Source: Acidobacteriota bacterium
GTDB taxonomy: Bacteria > Acidobacteriota > Blastocatellia > Pyrinomonadales > Pyrinomonadaceae
Assembly: GCA_020199775.1 (NCBI GenBank)
Contig: JAIVJZ010000001.1
Location: forward strand, 327,774 to 391,773
Direction of reading: 5' to 3'
Length of the DNA: 64,000 nt
Both the position numbers and the translations under genes were made by a program. Position 1 is the first letter of the stretch; each line of letters starts with the position of its first letter. The notes below the pieces were generated by a model. The model ran no database searches. It was not told the DNA's origin and saw only the letters and a program-made list of their open reading frames with translations. This document shows, one piece after another, positions 8,633 to 16,773 of this stretch.

Positions 8633-9430
8633 ATGCGCGTAGACACGACGGACATCTTGGTTGAGGAACGCGGCGACGCCGGGTTGGTCTACGTGCGCCT
8701 GAATCGCCCCGCCAAACGGAACGCCCTCACGCGCGCCATGCTCGAACGCCTCGCGGAAATTTTTCGCGCTTTCTCCGAGCGCACAGACCTCCTGCGCGCC
8801 GTCGTTCTCACCGGCACGGGGCAAGCGGCCTTCAGCGCGGGCACGGACATTTCGGAACTCGACGGCCTGACGTGCGCGGGCGCGCTTGAGACGGCGCGGC
8901 GCGGGCAGGAGACTTGCGAGGCGATTGAACTCTGCCCCGTGCCCGTCATCGCGGCGATCAACGGCGTCGCGGCGGGCGGCGGTTGCGAACTCGCACTCGC
9001 CTGTCACCTCAGGCTCGCGGCGACGCACGCGACCTTTTCGCTGCCCGAACTGAAACTCGGCATGATTCCCGCTTACGGCGGAACGCAACGCCTCGCACGC
9101 GCCGTCGGCCACGGCCGCGCGCTCGCCGTCATGCTGGCGGGCGAAAGCCTGTCGGCGGAGGAAGCCTTGCGCCTCGGACTCGTCAACCGCGTCGTCGCGG
9201 CCGAACAACTCGCAAACGCGACGGAGACGCTTGCCCAGAGCCTCTCGCAGTTCGCGCCGCTTGCCGTCCGCGCCTGCCTCGCCGCCGTCACGCGCGGCGC
9301 GCGTCTCCCGCTCGCGGACGGACTCGCCCTCGAAGCCGAACTCTTTTCCAGCCTCTTCTCCACCGAAGACGTGCGCGAAGGCACACGCGCCTTCCTCGAA
9401 AAACGCGCGCCCGTCTTTAAGGGAAAGTGA
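8633..9430 (+). CDS. Enoyl-CoA hydratase/isomerase family protein
   Basis: A crotonase-fold protein of 265 residues, probably hydrating 2-enoyl-CoA in beta-oxidation. The early crotonase core is LVYVRLNRPAKRNALT. The oxyanion-hole segments are AFSAGTDISEL and INGVAAGGGCELALACHLRLA. LPELKLGMIPAYGGTQRLAR includes the second catalytic-Glu position of hydratases; the first catalytic Glu is less clear, so isomerase activity is possible. The start at ATG 8633 (MRVDTTDILVEERG) matches the family start; a longer upstream frame would be encoded by non-conserved sequence. Its 3' end abuts a tandem-word hairpin. Confidence 0.9.
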   Translation: MRVDTTDILVEERGDAGLVYVRLNRPAKRNALTRAMLERLAEIFRAFSERTDLLRAVVLTGTGQAAFSAGTDISELDGLTCAGALETARRGQETCEAIELCPVPVIAAINGVAAGGGCELALACHLRLAATHATFSLPELKLGMIPAYGGTQRLARAVGHGRALAVMLAGESLSAEEALRLGLVNRVVAAEQLANATETLAQSLSQFAPLAVRACLAAVTRGARLPLADGLALEAELFSSLFSTEDVREGTRAFLEKRAPVFKGK

Positions 9431-9540
9431 GCAGTGGGCAGTAAGCAGTAAGCAGTTAAAGCCGGGAAACGCCCGTACTCGTTGTTACTGCTTACAACTC
9501 AATGCCCACTGCTCACTGCTTACTACTCACTGCCCACTTT
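9424..9540. repeat. Intergenic tandem-word hairpin (GCAGTAA family)
   Basis: The left arm is several copies of AGCAGTAAGCAGTAAGCAGT-like words. The right arm (about 9515-9540) matches its reverse complement at about 23 of 26 positions. It overlaps the stop of the hydratase gene and precedes ribH. Confidence 0.7.
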
Positions 9541-9628
9541 CTTCCGGTCGTCGCTTGTCACCCGCCACGCGTTTACCTATACTGCCTGTGAATCAATTTT
9601 CCTGAAAACTCGGAGTCGCCGGAAACAC

Positions 9629-10105
9629 TTGCAACCCGTCACACATCAAGGTCAGTTGAACGCCAAGGGCTTTCGCTTTGCGTTGGTGTCGAGTCGCTGG
9701 AACGACTTCCTCACGTCGCGGCTGGTCGAAGGCGCGCTCGACGCGTTGGAACGTCTCGGCGCGGCGGAAAAGTTGGTGGAGCATTATCGGGTGCCGGGTT
9801 CGTTCGAGATTCCGCTGCTGGCGAGCAAGTTGGCGGAGTCGGAAAAGTATGACGCGGTGATCTGCCTCGGCACGATCATTCGCGGGCAGACGCCGCACTT
9901 CGACTACATCGCGGGCGAGGTGACGAAGGGCATCGCGCAGGCCGGGATGGAGGCAGGCATCCCGGTCGTCTACGGCGTCGTCACGGCCGACACGCTGGAG
10001 CAGGCGATTGATCGCGCGGGCGTGAAAGCCGGTAACAAGGGGTTCGAAGCCGCCATGGCGGCCGTCGAGTTGGTCAATCTTTACAAGGAAGCATTTGCGA
10101 AATGA
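9629..10105 (+). CDS. ribH: 6,7-dimethyl-8-ribityllumazine synthase
   Basis: RibH condenses 5-amino-6-ribitylamino-uracil with dihydroxybutanone phosphate in riboflavin synthesis and assembles into pentamers or icosahedral shells. From TTG 9629 it has 158 residues, the normal length. Motifs are the N-terminal [36 protein letters not shown], and the catalytic-His region [42 protein letters not shown] precedes the C-terminal [14 protein letters not shown]. No in-frame ATG lies near the fold start, so a TTG is needed; TTG at HLQPVTHQG or at QLNAKG are the options. nusB follows 97 bp later, a common bacterial neighbourhood. Confidence 0.94.
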   Translation: MQPVTHQGQLNAKGFRFALVSSRWNDFLTSRLVEGALDALERLGAAEKLVEHYRVPGSFEIPLLASKLAESEKYDAVICLGTIIRGQTPHFDYIAGEVTKGIAQAGMEAGIPVVYGVVTADTLEQAIDRAGVKAGNKGFEAAMAAVELVNLYKEAFAK

Positions 10106-10177
10106 TGAACGCGGAACGATGAACGATGAAGTGAAAGCGAATGTCTTTCATTCATCGTTCATCGTTCCGCGTTCATC
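10104..10177. repeat. Perfect 27-bp inverted repeat between ribH and nusB
   Basis: The arms 10104-10130 and 10151-10177 are exact reverse complements over 27 bp with a 20-bp loop. The arms are made of ACGATGAACGATGAA-type words. The left arm overlaps the ribH stop codon. It could act as an attenuator or processing site within the ribH-nusB unit. Confidence 0.85.
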
Positions 10178-10202
10178 GCTCGCTTTTCTGGGGTGTTAAT
10201 TC

Positions 10203-10745
10203 ATGGGTTCGAGACGTAAGGCGCGCGAATGCGCCTTGCAAATGCTCTTTGCGGCTGATGTGATGAGTGCGGCGCGGAAGGACGAGGTGCGCGCCGACCA
10301 ACTCGTGCGTCACTACTGGGCGGAACTGGGCGAGACGGAGATGGACGAACCGGCGCGCGAGTTTGCGACGCGGCTCGCGCTCGGCGCGCTCTCCCGCATC
10401 CCCGAACTCGACGAGCGCATTCGCTCGCGCGCCGAACACTGGCGCATCGAACGCATGGCCGTCGTGGATCGCAACGTGCTCCGGCTGGCCGTCTACGAGT
10501 TTTTGCACGAGCCGACGCCGCGCACCGTCGCCATCAACGAGGCTCTGGAGATCGCCCGCCGCTTCTCCACCTACGAGGCGACGCAGTTCATCAACGGCAT
10601 CCTCGACGCCATCAAGCGCGACCTCGATCAGGAGCACCCGCAAATCGTCGTCGTCAACGAAGACGAGGCGACCGCGGAAGACGACGGCTCGCCCGAAGAG
10701 GAGGAGGACGGCGACGACGAGGAGCGCAGCGCGTCCGCCTCTTAG
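10203..10745 (+). CDS. nusB: Transcription antitermination factor NusB
   Basis: NusB binds boxA RNA with NusE (S10) in rRNA antitermination. The protein has 180 residues; the core fold covers about 1-145. Motifs are the N-terminal RRKARECALQMLFAADV, IRSRAEHWRIERMAVVDRNVLRLAVYEFL, and the typical C-terminal VAINEALEIARRFSTYEATQFINGILDAI. An acidic tail of about 35 residues (EDEATAEDDGSPEEEEDGDD) extends past the usual end and is probably disordered. ATG 10203 follows a spacer with the hairpin described above. Confidence 0.95.
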   Translation: MGSRRKARECALQMLFAADVMSAARKDEVRADQLVRHYWAELGETEMDEPAREFATRLALGALSRIPELDERIRSRAEHWRIERMAVVDRNVLRLAVYEFLHEPTPRTVAINEALEIARRFSTYEATQFINGILDAIKRDLDQEHPQIVVVNEDEATAEDDGSPEEEEDGDDEERSASAS

Positions 10746-10970
10746 CCGCTCGGCGGTCACACGGCTCATAACAGGCTAGCCACACGGCTAGTTACACACT
10801 GGTCACACGCTCGCCGCTCGCTTGCCGATCACTCGCCGGTCACTCGCGCGGCGGCAGCCGGGCGTTGCCACGTCGCCGGATTGCCGCGTTGCCATGCTTC
10901 GCCCGCGTCCTCTCGTTACTCTCTCCCGGCCGCCGGCGGCTCGTCGTTCGCCAACGGCCACTGCCTTCTC

Positions 10971-11906
10971 ATGTCTCGTCGCAAGTCCACGAAAAACAAC
11001 GCGCCGCGCCGCCGAAGCATCGCCGAATCTTTTCAGGAGTACGGGCGCGGCGTGGCGGGCGGGTTGATGTTCAGCCTGCCGCTGCTCTACACGATGGAGG
11101 TGTGGTGGGCGGGCTTCAACGCGCACCCGTGGCGACTGGCCGCCTACGTCTCCGCGACGTTCGTCCTGTTGCTCGGCTACAACCGCTTCGCGGGCCTGCG
11201 CCACGACGCGGGGATGCTGGAAGTGGCGATTGATTCCGTCGAAGAAATGGGGATCGGGTTCATCATTTCGGCCGTGGCGTTGTATCTCCTCGGGCGCGTC
11301 ACGTTCGAGATGCCCTTGAACGAGATCGCAGGGCAGATCGTGATCGAGGCGATGACGGTCGCCGTCGGCGTCTCGGTCGGCACGGCGCAACTCGGAGGCG
11401 GCGAAGACTCGGGTGAGGGCGACGTCGGCGAAGACGGCGGGGCGGCGGGGCGCGTGAAGCGCGGCGGCAAGGCGGGCAGGACGGGCGGCGCGCGTCGCGG
11501 TGAGCCGGAGTTGCACTTCGGCGGCCAGATGTTGCTCGCGTTCTGCGGCGCGACGCTGTTCGCCGCCAACGTCGCGCCGACCGAAGAGATCGTCATGATC
11601 GCCGTCGAGACTTCGTGGGTGCGCCTCTTGGGGCTGGCGTCGGTCTCGCTCCTGCTCGGCGCGCTCATCCTCCATTACAGCGAGTTCAAGGGCGCGCGCG
11701 AGTTCGTGCGCCACGAAGGTCTCGGCGCGGTCGTCGCGGGCAGCGTCGCCACTTACGCCGTCGCGCTCGTCACGTCGGGGCTGATTCTCTGGTTCTTCGG
11801 TCGCTTCGACGGCGTCACGCTCTACACCGCGCTCGCGCAGACGGTCGTGCTCGGCGTGGCCGCGACGCTCGGCGCGTCCGCCGGGAGACTCTTGTTGCAG
11901 GGATGA
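10971..11906 (+). CDS. TIGR02587 family integral membrane protein
   Basis: A 311-residue polytopic membrane protein that I recognise as the TIGR02587 (DUF2391) family, whose function is unknown. Its features are RSIAESFQEYGRGVAGGLMFSLPLLYTMEVWW at the first membrane segment (given here as motif landmarks RGVAGGLMFSLPLLYTMEVW), LLGYNRFAGLRHD, and the conserved TFEMPLNEIAGQI. About seven hydrophobic segments are visible. A hydrophilic Gly/Glu/Arg-rich insertion sits in the middle (about residues 140-180). The start ATG 10971 gives MSRRKSTKNNAPRRRS. The downstream TIGR02588 gene overlaps by the ATGA arrangement, so the pair is translationally coupled. Confidence 0.88.
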   Translation: MSRRKSTKNNAPRRRSIAESFQEYGRGVAGGLMFSLPLLYTMEVWWAGFNAHPWRLAAYVSATFVLLLGYNRFAGLRHDAGMLEVAIDSVEEMGIGFIISAVALYLLGRVTFEMPLNEIAGQIVIEAMTVAVGVSVGTAQLGGGEDSGEGDVGEDGGAAGRVKRGGKAGRTGGARRGEPELHFGGQMLLAFCGATLFAANVAPTEEIVMIAVETSWVRLLGLASVSLLLGALILHYSEFKGAREFVRHEGLGAVVAGSVATYAVALVTSGLILWFFGRFDGVTLYTALAQTVVLGVAATLGASAGRLLLQG

Positions 11907-12289
11907 GCAAACTACAAAAAAATTGGGTCGAGTGGATCGTCTTCGCCGTCGGGCTCGCGCTCGTCCTGTCCGCGCTCGTCTACCTCGTCTACGACGGCGC
12001 GACGATGGGCAGCGATCCGCCGAGCATCGAAGTGCGCCTCGGCTCGCCGGAGGCGCGCGCGCACAATTTCATCGTGCCCGTCACGGTCACGAACCACGGC
12101 GACGAAACCGCCGAGGGCGTCACCATCGAAGTGTCGATGGAAAGCAGCGGGGGCGGGGAACCGGCGCGCGGCGAACTCACCATCGCCTTCCTCCCGCGCC
12201 GCGCCACGCGCGAAGGCTTCGTCACGTTCCAGCAAGACCCGCGCGCCGCGCGTCTCACGGCGCGCGTCCTCGGCTACGAGAAACCTTGA
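11903..12289 (+). CDS. TIGR02588 family single-pass membrane protein
   Basis: A 128-residue protein recognised as TIGR02588, the usual partner of TIGR02587. The N-terminus KNWVEWIVFAVGLALVLSAL is a membrane anchor. It is followed by an extracytoplasmic beta-rich domain (FIVPVTVTNHGDETAEGVTI) resembling an Ig-like/CARDB fold. Its ATG overlaps the upstream stop (ATGA), which supports a stable two-protein unit. The function of the pair is unknown. A strong intrinsic terminator lies 30 bp downstream. Confidence 0.86.
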   Translation: MSKLQKNWVEWIVFAVGLALVLSALVYLVYDGATMGSDPPSIEVRLGSPEARAHNFIVPVTVTNHGDETAEGVTIEVSMESSGGGEPARGELTIAFLPRRATREGFVTFQQDPRAARLTARVLGYEKP

Positions 12290-12318
12290 GGTTCGCGGGC
12301 GGCGGGCGAAGGGGACAG

Positions 12319-12355
12319 GGGCGCGTGCGCTTACAAAGCGCACGCGCCCTTTTCT
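12319..12355 (+). terminator. Intrinsic terminator after the TIGR02587/02588 pair
   Basis: Perfect 12-bp arms (GGGCGCGTGCGC at 12319-12330 and its complement at 12338-12349) enclose a 7-base loop and are followed by TTTTCTT. This is a classical rho-independent terminator. Confidence 0.85.
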
Positions 12356-12464
12356 TCGCCTCGCGGTTGACGGCGAATCCCGCCGCGAAAAATTTGCGTC
12401 CGTCGCGCTCGTGTTGTAGCTTTTTAAGCGCACGACGATTTCACCCCTTCGGGTCAAGTTGATT

Positions 12465-12836
12465 ATGAAAAATCGAGAGCAGGACGCGGCGGCCGTTCAA
12501 GCGCGAACGCCGCGCCGCCAGTTTGCGAAGACCATCGCCGGGGCGGTCGTGGCCGCGCCGCTCGTCGTTGCGGCCGCGCTCAACGCGCAGACGCCGCCCG
12601 CGACGACGAAGCAAGCGCCCGCGCCGCCGAACCCACAGCCGACGCCCGCGCCGCCGCCGTCGCCCGTCGCGGAAGCCTACGCGGAAGTCGCGCGCCTGCG
12701 CTTCGGCGACAAACTCACGCCCGAAGAACTCGCGCGCATGAAGCGCGACATCGAGGGCAACGTCCGTACGGCGGAACGCCTGCGCGCCTTCAAACTCAAG
12801 AACGCCGACGAACCGGATTTCATCTTTATAGCTTAA
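12465..12836 (+). CDS. Small Tat-signal protein upstream of amidase
   Basis: A 123-residue protein with a twin-arginine signal (RRQFAKTIAGAVVAAPLVVA) followed by a Pro/Ala/Thr-rich linker. A short charged helical domain (AEVARLRFGDKLTPEELARM) follows, ending in NADEPDFIFIA. It is predicted to be exported or membrane-anchored. Similar short Tat proteins ending in EPDFxF accompany exported enzymes in Acidobacteria as far as I recall, so it may be a maturation or docking partner of the amidase that follows. ATG 12465 was chosen; a TTG two codons upstream also fits. Confidence 0.75.
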   Translation: MKNREQDAAAVQARTPRRQFAKTIAGAVVAAPLVVAAALNAQTPPATTKQAPAPPNPQPTPAPPPSPVAEAYAEVARLRFGDKLTPEELARMKRDIEGNVRTAERLRAFKLKNADEPDFIFIA

Positions 12837-12842
12837 AGACTT

Positions 12843-12960
12843 GGGGTAAAGGGGAACGGGCAAAGGGTAAGGGAAGAAACTCCGCACGGTCAGGCTGCGG
12901 GCGCGTACATTCTGAATTCTTTCTTTTACCCTTCCCCTTTATCCCTTCCCCTTTCCCCGT
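12843..12960. repeat. Intergenic tandem-word hairpin (AAAGGGGAAGG family)
   Basis: The purine-rich left part (about 12843-12879, GGGGTAAAGGGGAACGGG-type words) is mirrored by the pyrimidine-rich right part (about 12920-12960, CCCTTCCCCTTTATCCC). The same word family recurs at 16660-16766. It separates the Tat protein from the amidase. Confidence 0.65.
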
Positions 12961-12973
12961 TCCGAAGACTCTT

Positions 12974-14404
12974 ATGCTCACCGAAGACACTTTCTACTCT
13001 TCCGTCGTCGAACTCGCCGCGCAGATACGGGCGCGCAAACTCTCGCCCGTCGAGTTGACGGAAGGCTATCTGGCGCGGCTCGAACGCTTCGGCGCGCGGC
13101 TCGGCGCGGTCGCCACGGTCATGCGCGCAAGCGCGCTCAACGAAGCGCGACGGGCGGAGCGGGAGATTCGCGCGGGGCGTTACAGGGGCGTGCTGCACGG
13201 CATCCCCTACGGCGCGAAAGACCTGCTCGCCACGCGCGAAGCCCCGACCACCTGGGGCGCGACGCCCTACAAAGATCAACGCTTCGACTACGACGCCACC
13301 GTCGTCCGCAAACTCCGCGAGGCGGGCGCGATCCTCGTCGCCAAACTCGCCATGGTCGAGCTGGCGGGCGGCATGGGCTACAACCGTGCGGACGCGAGTT
13401 TGACGGGTGCGTGCCGCACGCCCTGGAACACGGACTACTGGAGCGGCGGGTCGTCTTCGGGACCGGGCGCGGCGGTCGCCGCCGGTCTCGTCGCATTCGC
13501 CATCGGCTCGGAAACTTCCGGGTCGATCATCACGCCCGCCTCCTTCTGCGGCGTTACAGGACTCAGGCCGACCTACGGCATGGTCTCGCGCCACGGCGCG
13601 ATGGCTCTCTGCTGGACGCTCGATAAACTCGGCCCCATGTGTCGCACCGCCGCCGACGCAGGGCATGTGCTGGCGGCCATCGCCGGGCGCGACCCGCTCG
13701 ACGCGTCTTCGCTTGAGCGCGGCAACTTTCGTTACCCCGCCGCCGCCCCGGCGCGCACGCGGAAGAAATTGCTCCGCCTCGCCGTGATGAAGGATTCTTA
13801 CGAGAAGGCGCAAAAGGAGGTGCGCGAAAATTTCCTCGCCTCGCTCGAAGCGTTGAAGCGCGCGGACGACCGACGCGTGAGCATAGAGATGGACGTGAAG
13901 CTGCCGGACTTCCCTTACGGCGCGGCGGTCGGCACGATTGTCGATGCGGAGGGCGCGGCCGCGTTTCGCGACCTGATCGAATCGGGGCGCGTCCGCGAAT
14001 TGGCGTCGCCCGAAGGGCGCGTCGGCGGCTATGCCGCATCGCTCGTCACGGCCGTCGATTACCTGCACGCGATGCGTATGCGCGTCCCCATGCGCCGCGC
14101 TTGGGGAGAGTTCTTCGGCAAGCACGACGTGCTCGTCGCGCCCTCGCGCGCGACCGTCTCATACCCCGTCAGCAAAACTTTCGACCAAGCCTATCCGGGC
14201 ATCGGCGCGTCCTCGCCCATCGGCGCGAGCAACCTCGTCGGCGTGCCCGCCATCTCCGTGCCGAACGGCTTCGGGCAGGAAAATTTGCCGACCGGCATCC
14301 AATTCATCGGCGCGGCGTGGAGCGAACACACGCTCGTCGAACTGGCCGACAAGTACCAGCAGGCGACCGACTGGCACAGGCGACGACCGGCTTTGAAAGA
14401 TTGA
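12974..14404 (+). CDS. Amidase signature family protein
   Basis: An amidase of 476 residues, cytoplasmic because it lacks a signal peptide. The Ser-cisSer-Lys triad is readable: Lys in HGIPYGAKDLLAT, cis-Ser in the SGGSSSGPGAAVAAG loop, and nucleophile Ser in GSETSGSIITPASFCG. Other landmarks are GLRPTYGMVSRHGAM and PAISVPNGFGQENLPTGIQF. Family members hydrolyse small amides or the GatA substrate. There is no GatB or GatC next to it and the GatA-specific context is missing, so the substrate is unassigned. The stop codon lies inside the perfect inverted repeat at 14401-14449, which probably terminates it. Confidence 0.9.
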   Translation: MLTEDTFYSSVVELAAQIRARKLSPVELTEGYLARLERFGARLGAVATVMRASALNEARRAEREIRAGRYRGVLHGIPYGAKDLLATREAPTTWGATPYKDQRFDYDATVVRKLREAGAILVAKLAMVELAGGMGYNRADASLTGACRTPWNTDYWSGGSSSGPGAAVAAGLVAFAIGSETSGSIITPASFCGVTGLRPTYGMVSRHGAMALCWTLDKLGPMCRTAADAGHVLAAIAGRDPLDASSLERGNFRYPAAAPARTRKKLLRLAVMKDSYEKAQKEVRENFLASLEALKRADDRRVSIEMDVKLPDFPYGAAVGTIVDAEGAAAFRDLIESGRVRELASPEGRVGGYAASLVTAVDYLHAMRMRVPMRRAWGEFFGKHDVLVAPSRATVSYPVSKTFDQAYPGIGASSPIGASNLVGVPAISVPNGFGQENLPTGIQFIGAAWSEHTLVELADKYQQATDWHRRRPALKD

Positions 14405-14449
14405 TCCATTGATCCATTGAATTAATGAACCAATGGATCAATGGATCAA
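14401..14449. terminator. Perfect 19-bp inverted repeat, bidirectional terminator candidate
   Basis: The arms at 14401-14419 and 14431-14449 are exact complements built from TTGATCCA words, with an 11-base loop. It sits between the convergent amidase and cheA genes. It overlaps the amidase stop codon. Confidence 0.7.
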
Positions 14450-14467
14450 TCTCTTAGATTTCTCTCT

Positions 14468-16630
14468 CTACAACAATCTGGGCAGATCGAGTAGAAGTGC
14501 GACCGTGCCGTCGCGTTGCTCGAACGCGCCGCTGACGCCGCGCCAGCGCGTCGCGTGGCGTCCGAGACTGCGCACCAACGCCTCGCGCTCGCCTTCGATT
14601 CCATCAACCGCGATGACGAAACGCTCCGGCGCGCCCTCGCTCCGCCACGCGTCCGCATCGTCTCGCTCGCGCCGCACGACACAGGCGGGCAGCAGTTCGC
14701 CCGCGCCCCGCGCCTCCCGCGTCGTCGTACCACCTTCGACGAGCGACCGCAGCGAGACGAACGGCAGTTGCTCGCCCCGCCAGAGCGCGCGATAACGCCC
14801 CGTGTCGTCGCACTTGATGTCCGCCGGTTCGAGTTCGGCGGTGGCGATGACGTGGCTCGCGTCGAACGCGTAGGCGTGTCCGTTCGCATGCACCATAACG
14901 ACCGTGACGAGCGCGAGCGTCAGCGGCACGCGCACCTCGAAGGTCGTCCCCTCGCCGCGCGTGGTGCGCACGCGCAACTCGCCGCCCGCGCGTTCCAGCG
15001 CGTGCTCGACCACGTCGAGCCCGACGCCGCGACCCGACACGTCCGAGACGCGCCCGGCCGTGGAAAAGCCGGGACGAAAGATCAAACGCAACGCCTGTTC
15101 CTCCGTGACCGCCGTGCCCGCCGCGAGCAGTCCTTGCGCGACGGCTGAACGCGCCACGCGCTCCGCGTCCACGCCCCGCCCGTCGTCGGCCACGCGCACG
15201 CGCACGCGGCTGCCCTCCGCCCCCACTTCCAGACGCACGCGCCCGCGCGGGGGCTTGCCCGCCGCGCGCCGCTCCTCCGTCGTTTCGATGCCGTGGTCAA
15301 CCGCGTTGCGTAACAGGTGCAGAAGCGGCTCGCCGATCTGTTCCGCAAGCGACCTATCGACGCGCACTTCGCCGCCCACGACTTCCAGATCGATCTCTTT
15401 TCCGGCGGTGCGCGCGGCGATGCGCGCCGCGCGAGCCGCGCGTTCGAGCACGGGCATCAACGGCTGCATGCGCAAGGCCATCACGCGCTCTTCCAACGCC
15501 CCGAAATCTTCCCGCAAACGCCGCGCTCGCTCTGCCTCCGTCGGCGCAAGCGGCGAAGCGTCCGTCGCGGCATCTTTCTGTTCGAGCATCGCCAGCGTAT
15601 CGGTGAACAGTTCGTGCGTCGCCGTCACCAATTCGTCGAGTTCGTGCAAAGGCACTCGCACGAAGACCGGAGCGCGCGCCTCACCCGCGCTCTGCGGCAC
15701 ACCGGCGGGGACGGACTCATGACCGGCGACCGGCGCGCCGGCGATACGCTGTTCGCCGGCAACACCGGACGCGCCGGATTCGCCGCCAAGTAATTCGCCG
15801 CCCGCGTCGAATGCGCGAGGAGCGGCGTCGGCTTCCGGCGCGTCGCGTGTTTCAGATGCGTCGCCCGGCCACGCGATGCGCGCGCCGAACGGCGCGAGAC
15901 GCGTTTCGAGTTCCGCGCGCGGGCAGGTGGTGGTGTAGAGAAAGCGGAAACTAATCTCGTCGGTCGCGGCGGCGGCCGGGTCGCCGGGAAACGTCGAGAT
16001 GATTTCGCCGCACTCACCGAGCGCGCCCGTGAAGCGGCCGAAATGCTCGTCCAGCGTGGCGAGGTCGAAAGCCGCCGCGAGCACCAGCACGCCCGCGCCC
16101 TCGCGTACCGACTCGCTCAGGTTACGTCGCTCGACGGCCGACAAGTCACGCGCTATCTCTGCGGGCAAGTCGGCTGCGGTTGCGTGCGCGCCCGTTTGCA
16201 GAGCTTCTGCGACGGCGTTTGACGCGTGCGCGCCCGACGCCGCGTGATGCCGCAATTGTTCGATGACGGCGGACGGCGGTTCGACCGCAACAACGTCGCC
16301 CCGCGCGGCGCGTCCGAGGACGAGCGAGAGCGCGTTCGTCGCGTCTTCGCAGGCGTCGACGGTCGCATCCGTCAGCGGCGCGCGACCGCCGCGCACGGCG
16401 TCGAGGAGGTTTTCAAATTCGTGCGCGAGACGGTTGAGCGCGGCAAGTTCGGGAAGGGCGGCGGCAGAGCCTTTGAGCGTGTGGACGTGGCGAAAGATAC
16501 GCGCAATCAACTCGCGCCGCGCGCGACCGTCGGCGGCACCTGTGCGGCGCAGTCGTTCGACATCCGAGAACAACGCTTCGATCCGCTCGTCGGCCTCGGC
16601 CAGAAATTCGCGCAGGAGTTGATCGTCCAT
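14468..16630 (-). CDS. cheA: Chemotaxis histidine kinase CheA
   Basis: CheA autophosphorylates and passes phosphate to response regulators. The protein has 720 residues. An N-terminal HPt domain carries the phospho-acceptor His50 in RHVHTLKGSAAALPE. A variable region without a clear P2 domain spans about 110-320. The dimerisation helices include VRVPLHELDELVTATHELF and VMALRMQPLMPV. The HATPase domain has the N box LLHLLRNAVDHGIE, then ADDGRGVD and STAGRVSDVSGRGVGLDVV. The C-terminal CheW-like domain covers about 570-720 (TVVMVHANGHAYAFDASHVI). No CheY, CheB or receptor gene lies in this window. The region between HPt and dimerisation domain is Ala-rich and poorly conserved. Confidence 0.95.
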   Translation of the reverse strand: MDDQLLREFLAEADERIEALFSDVERLRRTGAADGRARRELIARIFRHVHTLKGSAAALPELAALNRLAHEFENLLDAVRGGRAPLTDATVDACEDATNALSLVLGRAARGDVVAVEPPSAVIEQLRHHAASGAHASNAVAEALQTGAHATAADLPAEIARDLSAVERRNLSESVREGAGVLVLAAAFDLATLDEHFGRFTGALGECGEIISTFPGDPAAAATDEISFRFLYTTTCPRAELETRLAPFGARIAWPGDASETRDAPEADAAPRAFDAGGELLGGESGASGVAGEQRIAGAPVAGHESVPAGVPQSAGEARAPVFVRVPLHELDELVTATHELFTDTLAMLEQKDAATDASPLAPTEAERARRLREDFGALEERVMALRMQPLMPVLERAARAARIAARTAGKEIDLEVVGGEVRVDRSLAEQIGEPLLHLLRNAVDHGIETTEERRAAGKPPRGRVRLEVGAEGSRVRVRVADDGRGVDAERVARSAVAQGLLAAGTAVTEEQALRLIFRPGFSTAGRVSDVSGRGVGLDVVEHALERAGGELRVRTTRGEGTTFEVRVPLTLALVTVVMVHANGHAYAFDASHVIATAELEPADIKCDDTGRYRALWRGEQLPFVSLRSLVEGGTTTREARGAGELLPACVVRRERDDADAWRSEGAPERFVIAVDGIEGEREALVRSLGRHATRWRGVSGAFEQRDGTVALLLDLPRLL

Positions 16631-16659
16631 CGCGCGCGATTATAACTGTAAGAGGGTAA

Positions 16660-16766
16660 AGGTGAAGGGAAAGAAGGCGGGAGAAAGGGGAAGGGGTAAG
16701 GGGTAAGGGGAAAGGCGCAAACAAAAATCCTTTCCCCTTTTCCCTTTCCCCCTTCCCCTTTCACCT
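16660..16766. repeat. Intergenic tandem-word hairpin (AAAGGGGAAGG family)
   Basis: The purine-rich left arm (AGGTGAAGGGAAAG then AAGGGGTAAGGGGTAAGGGG) is mirrored by a pyrimidine-rich right arm ending CCCCTTTCACCT. It lies between the VWA gene and cheA on the minus strand, and shares its words with 12843-12960. Confidence 0.65.
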
Positions 16767-16773
16767 GTCCTGA

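Noticed and set aside
9482..9628. A longer N-terminus for RibH
   Set aside because: The extension would be encoded by the tandem-word hairpin and gives [13 protein letters not shown] sequence absent from the family; TTG 9629 gives normal length.
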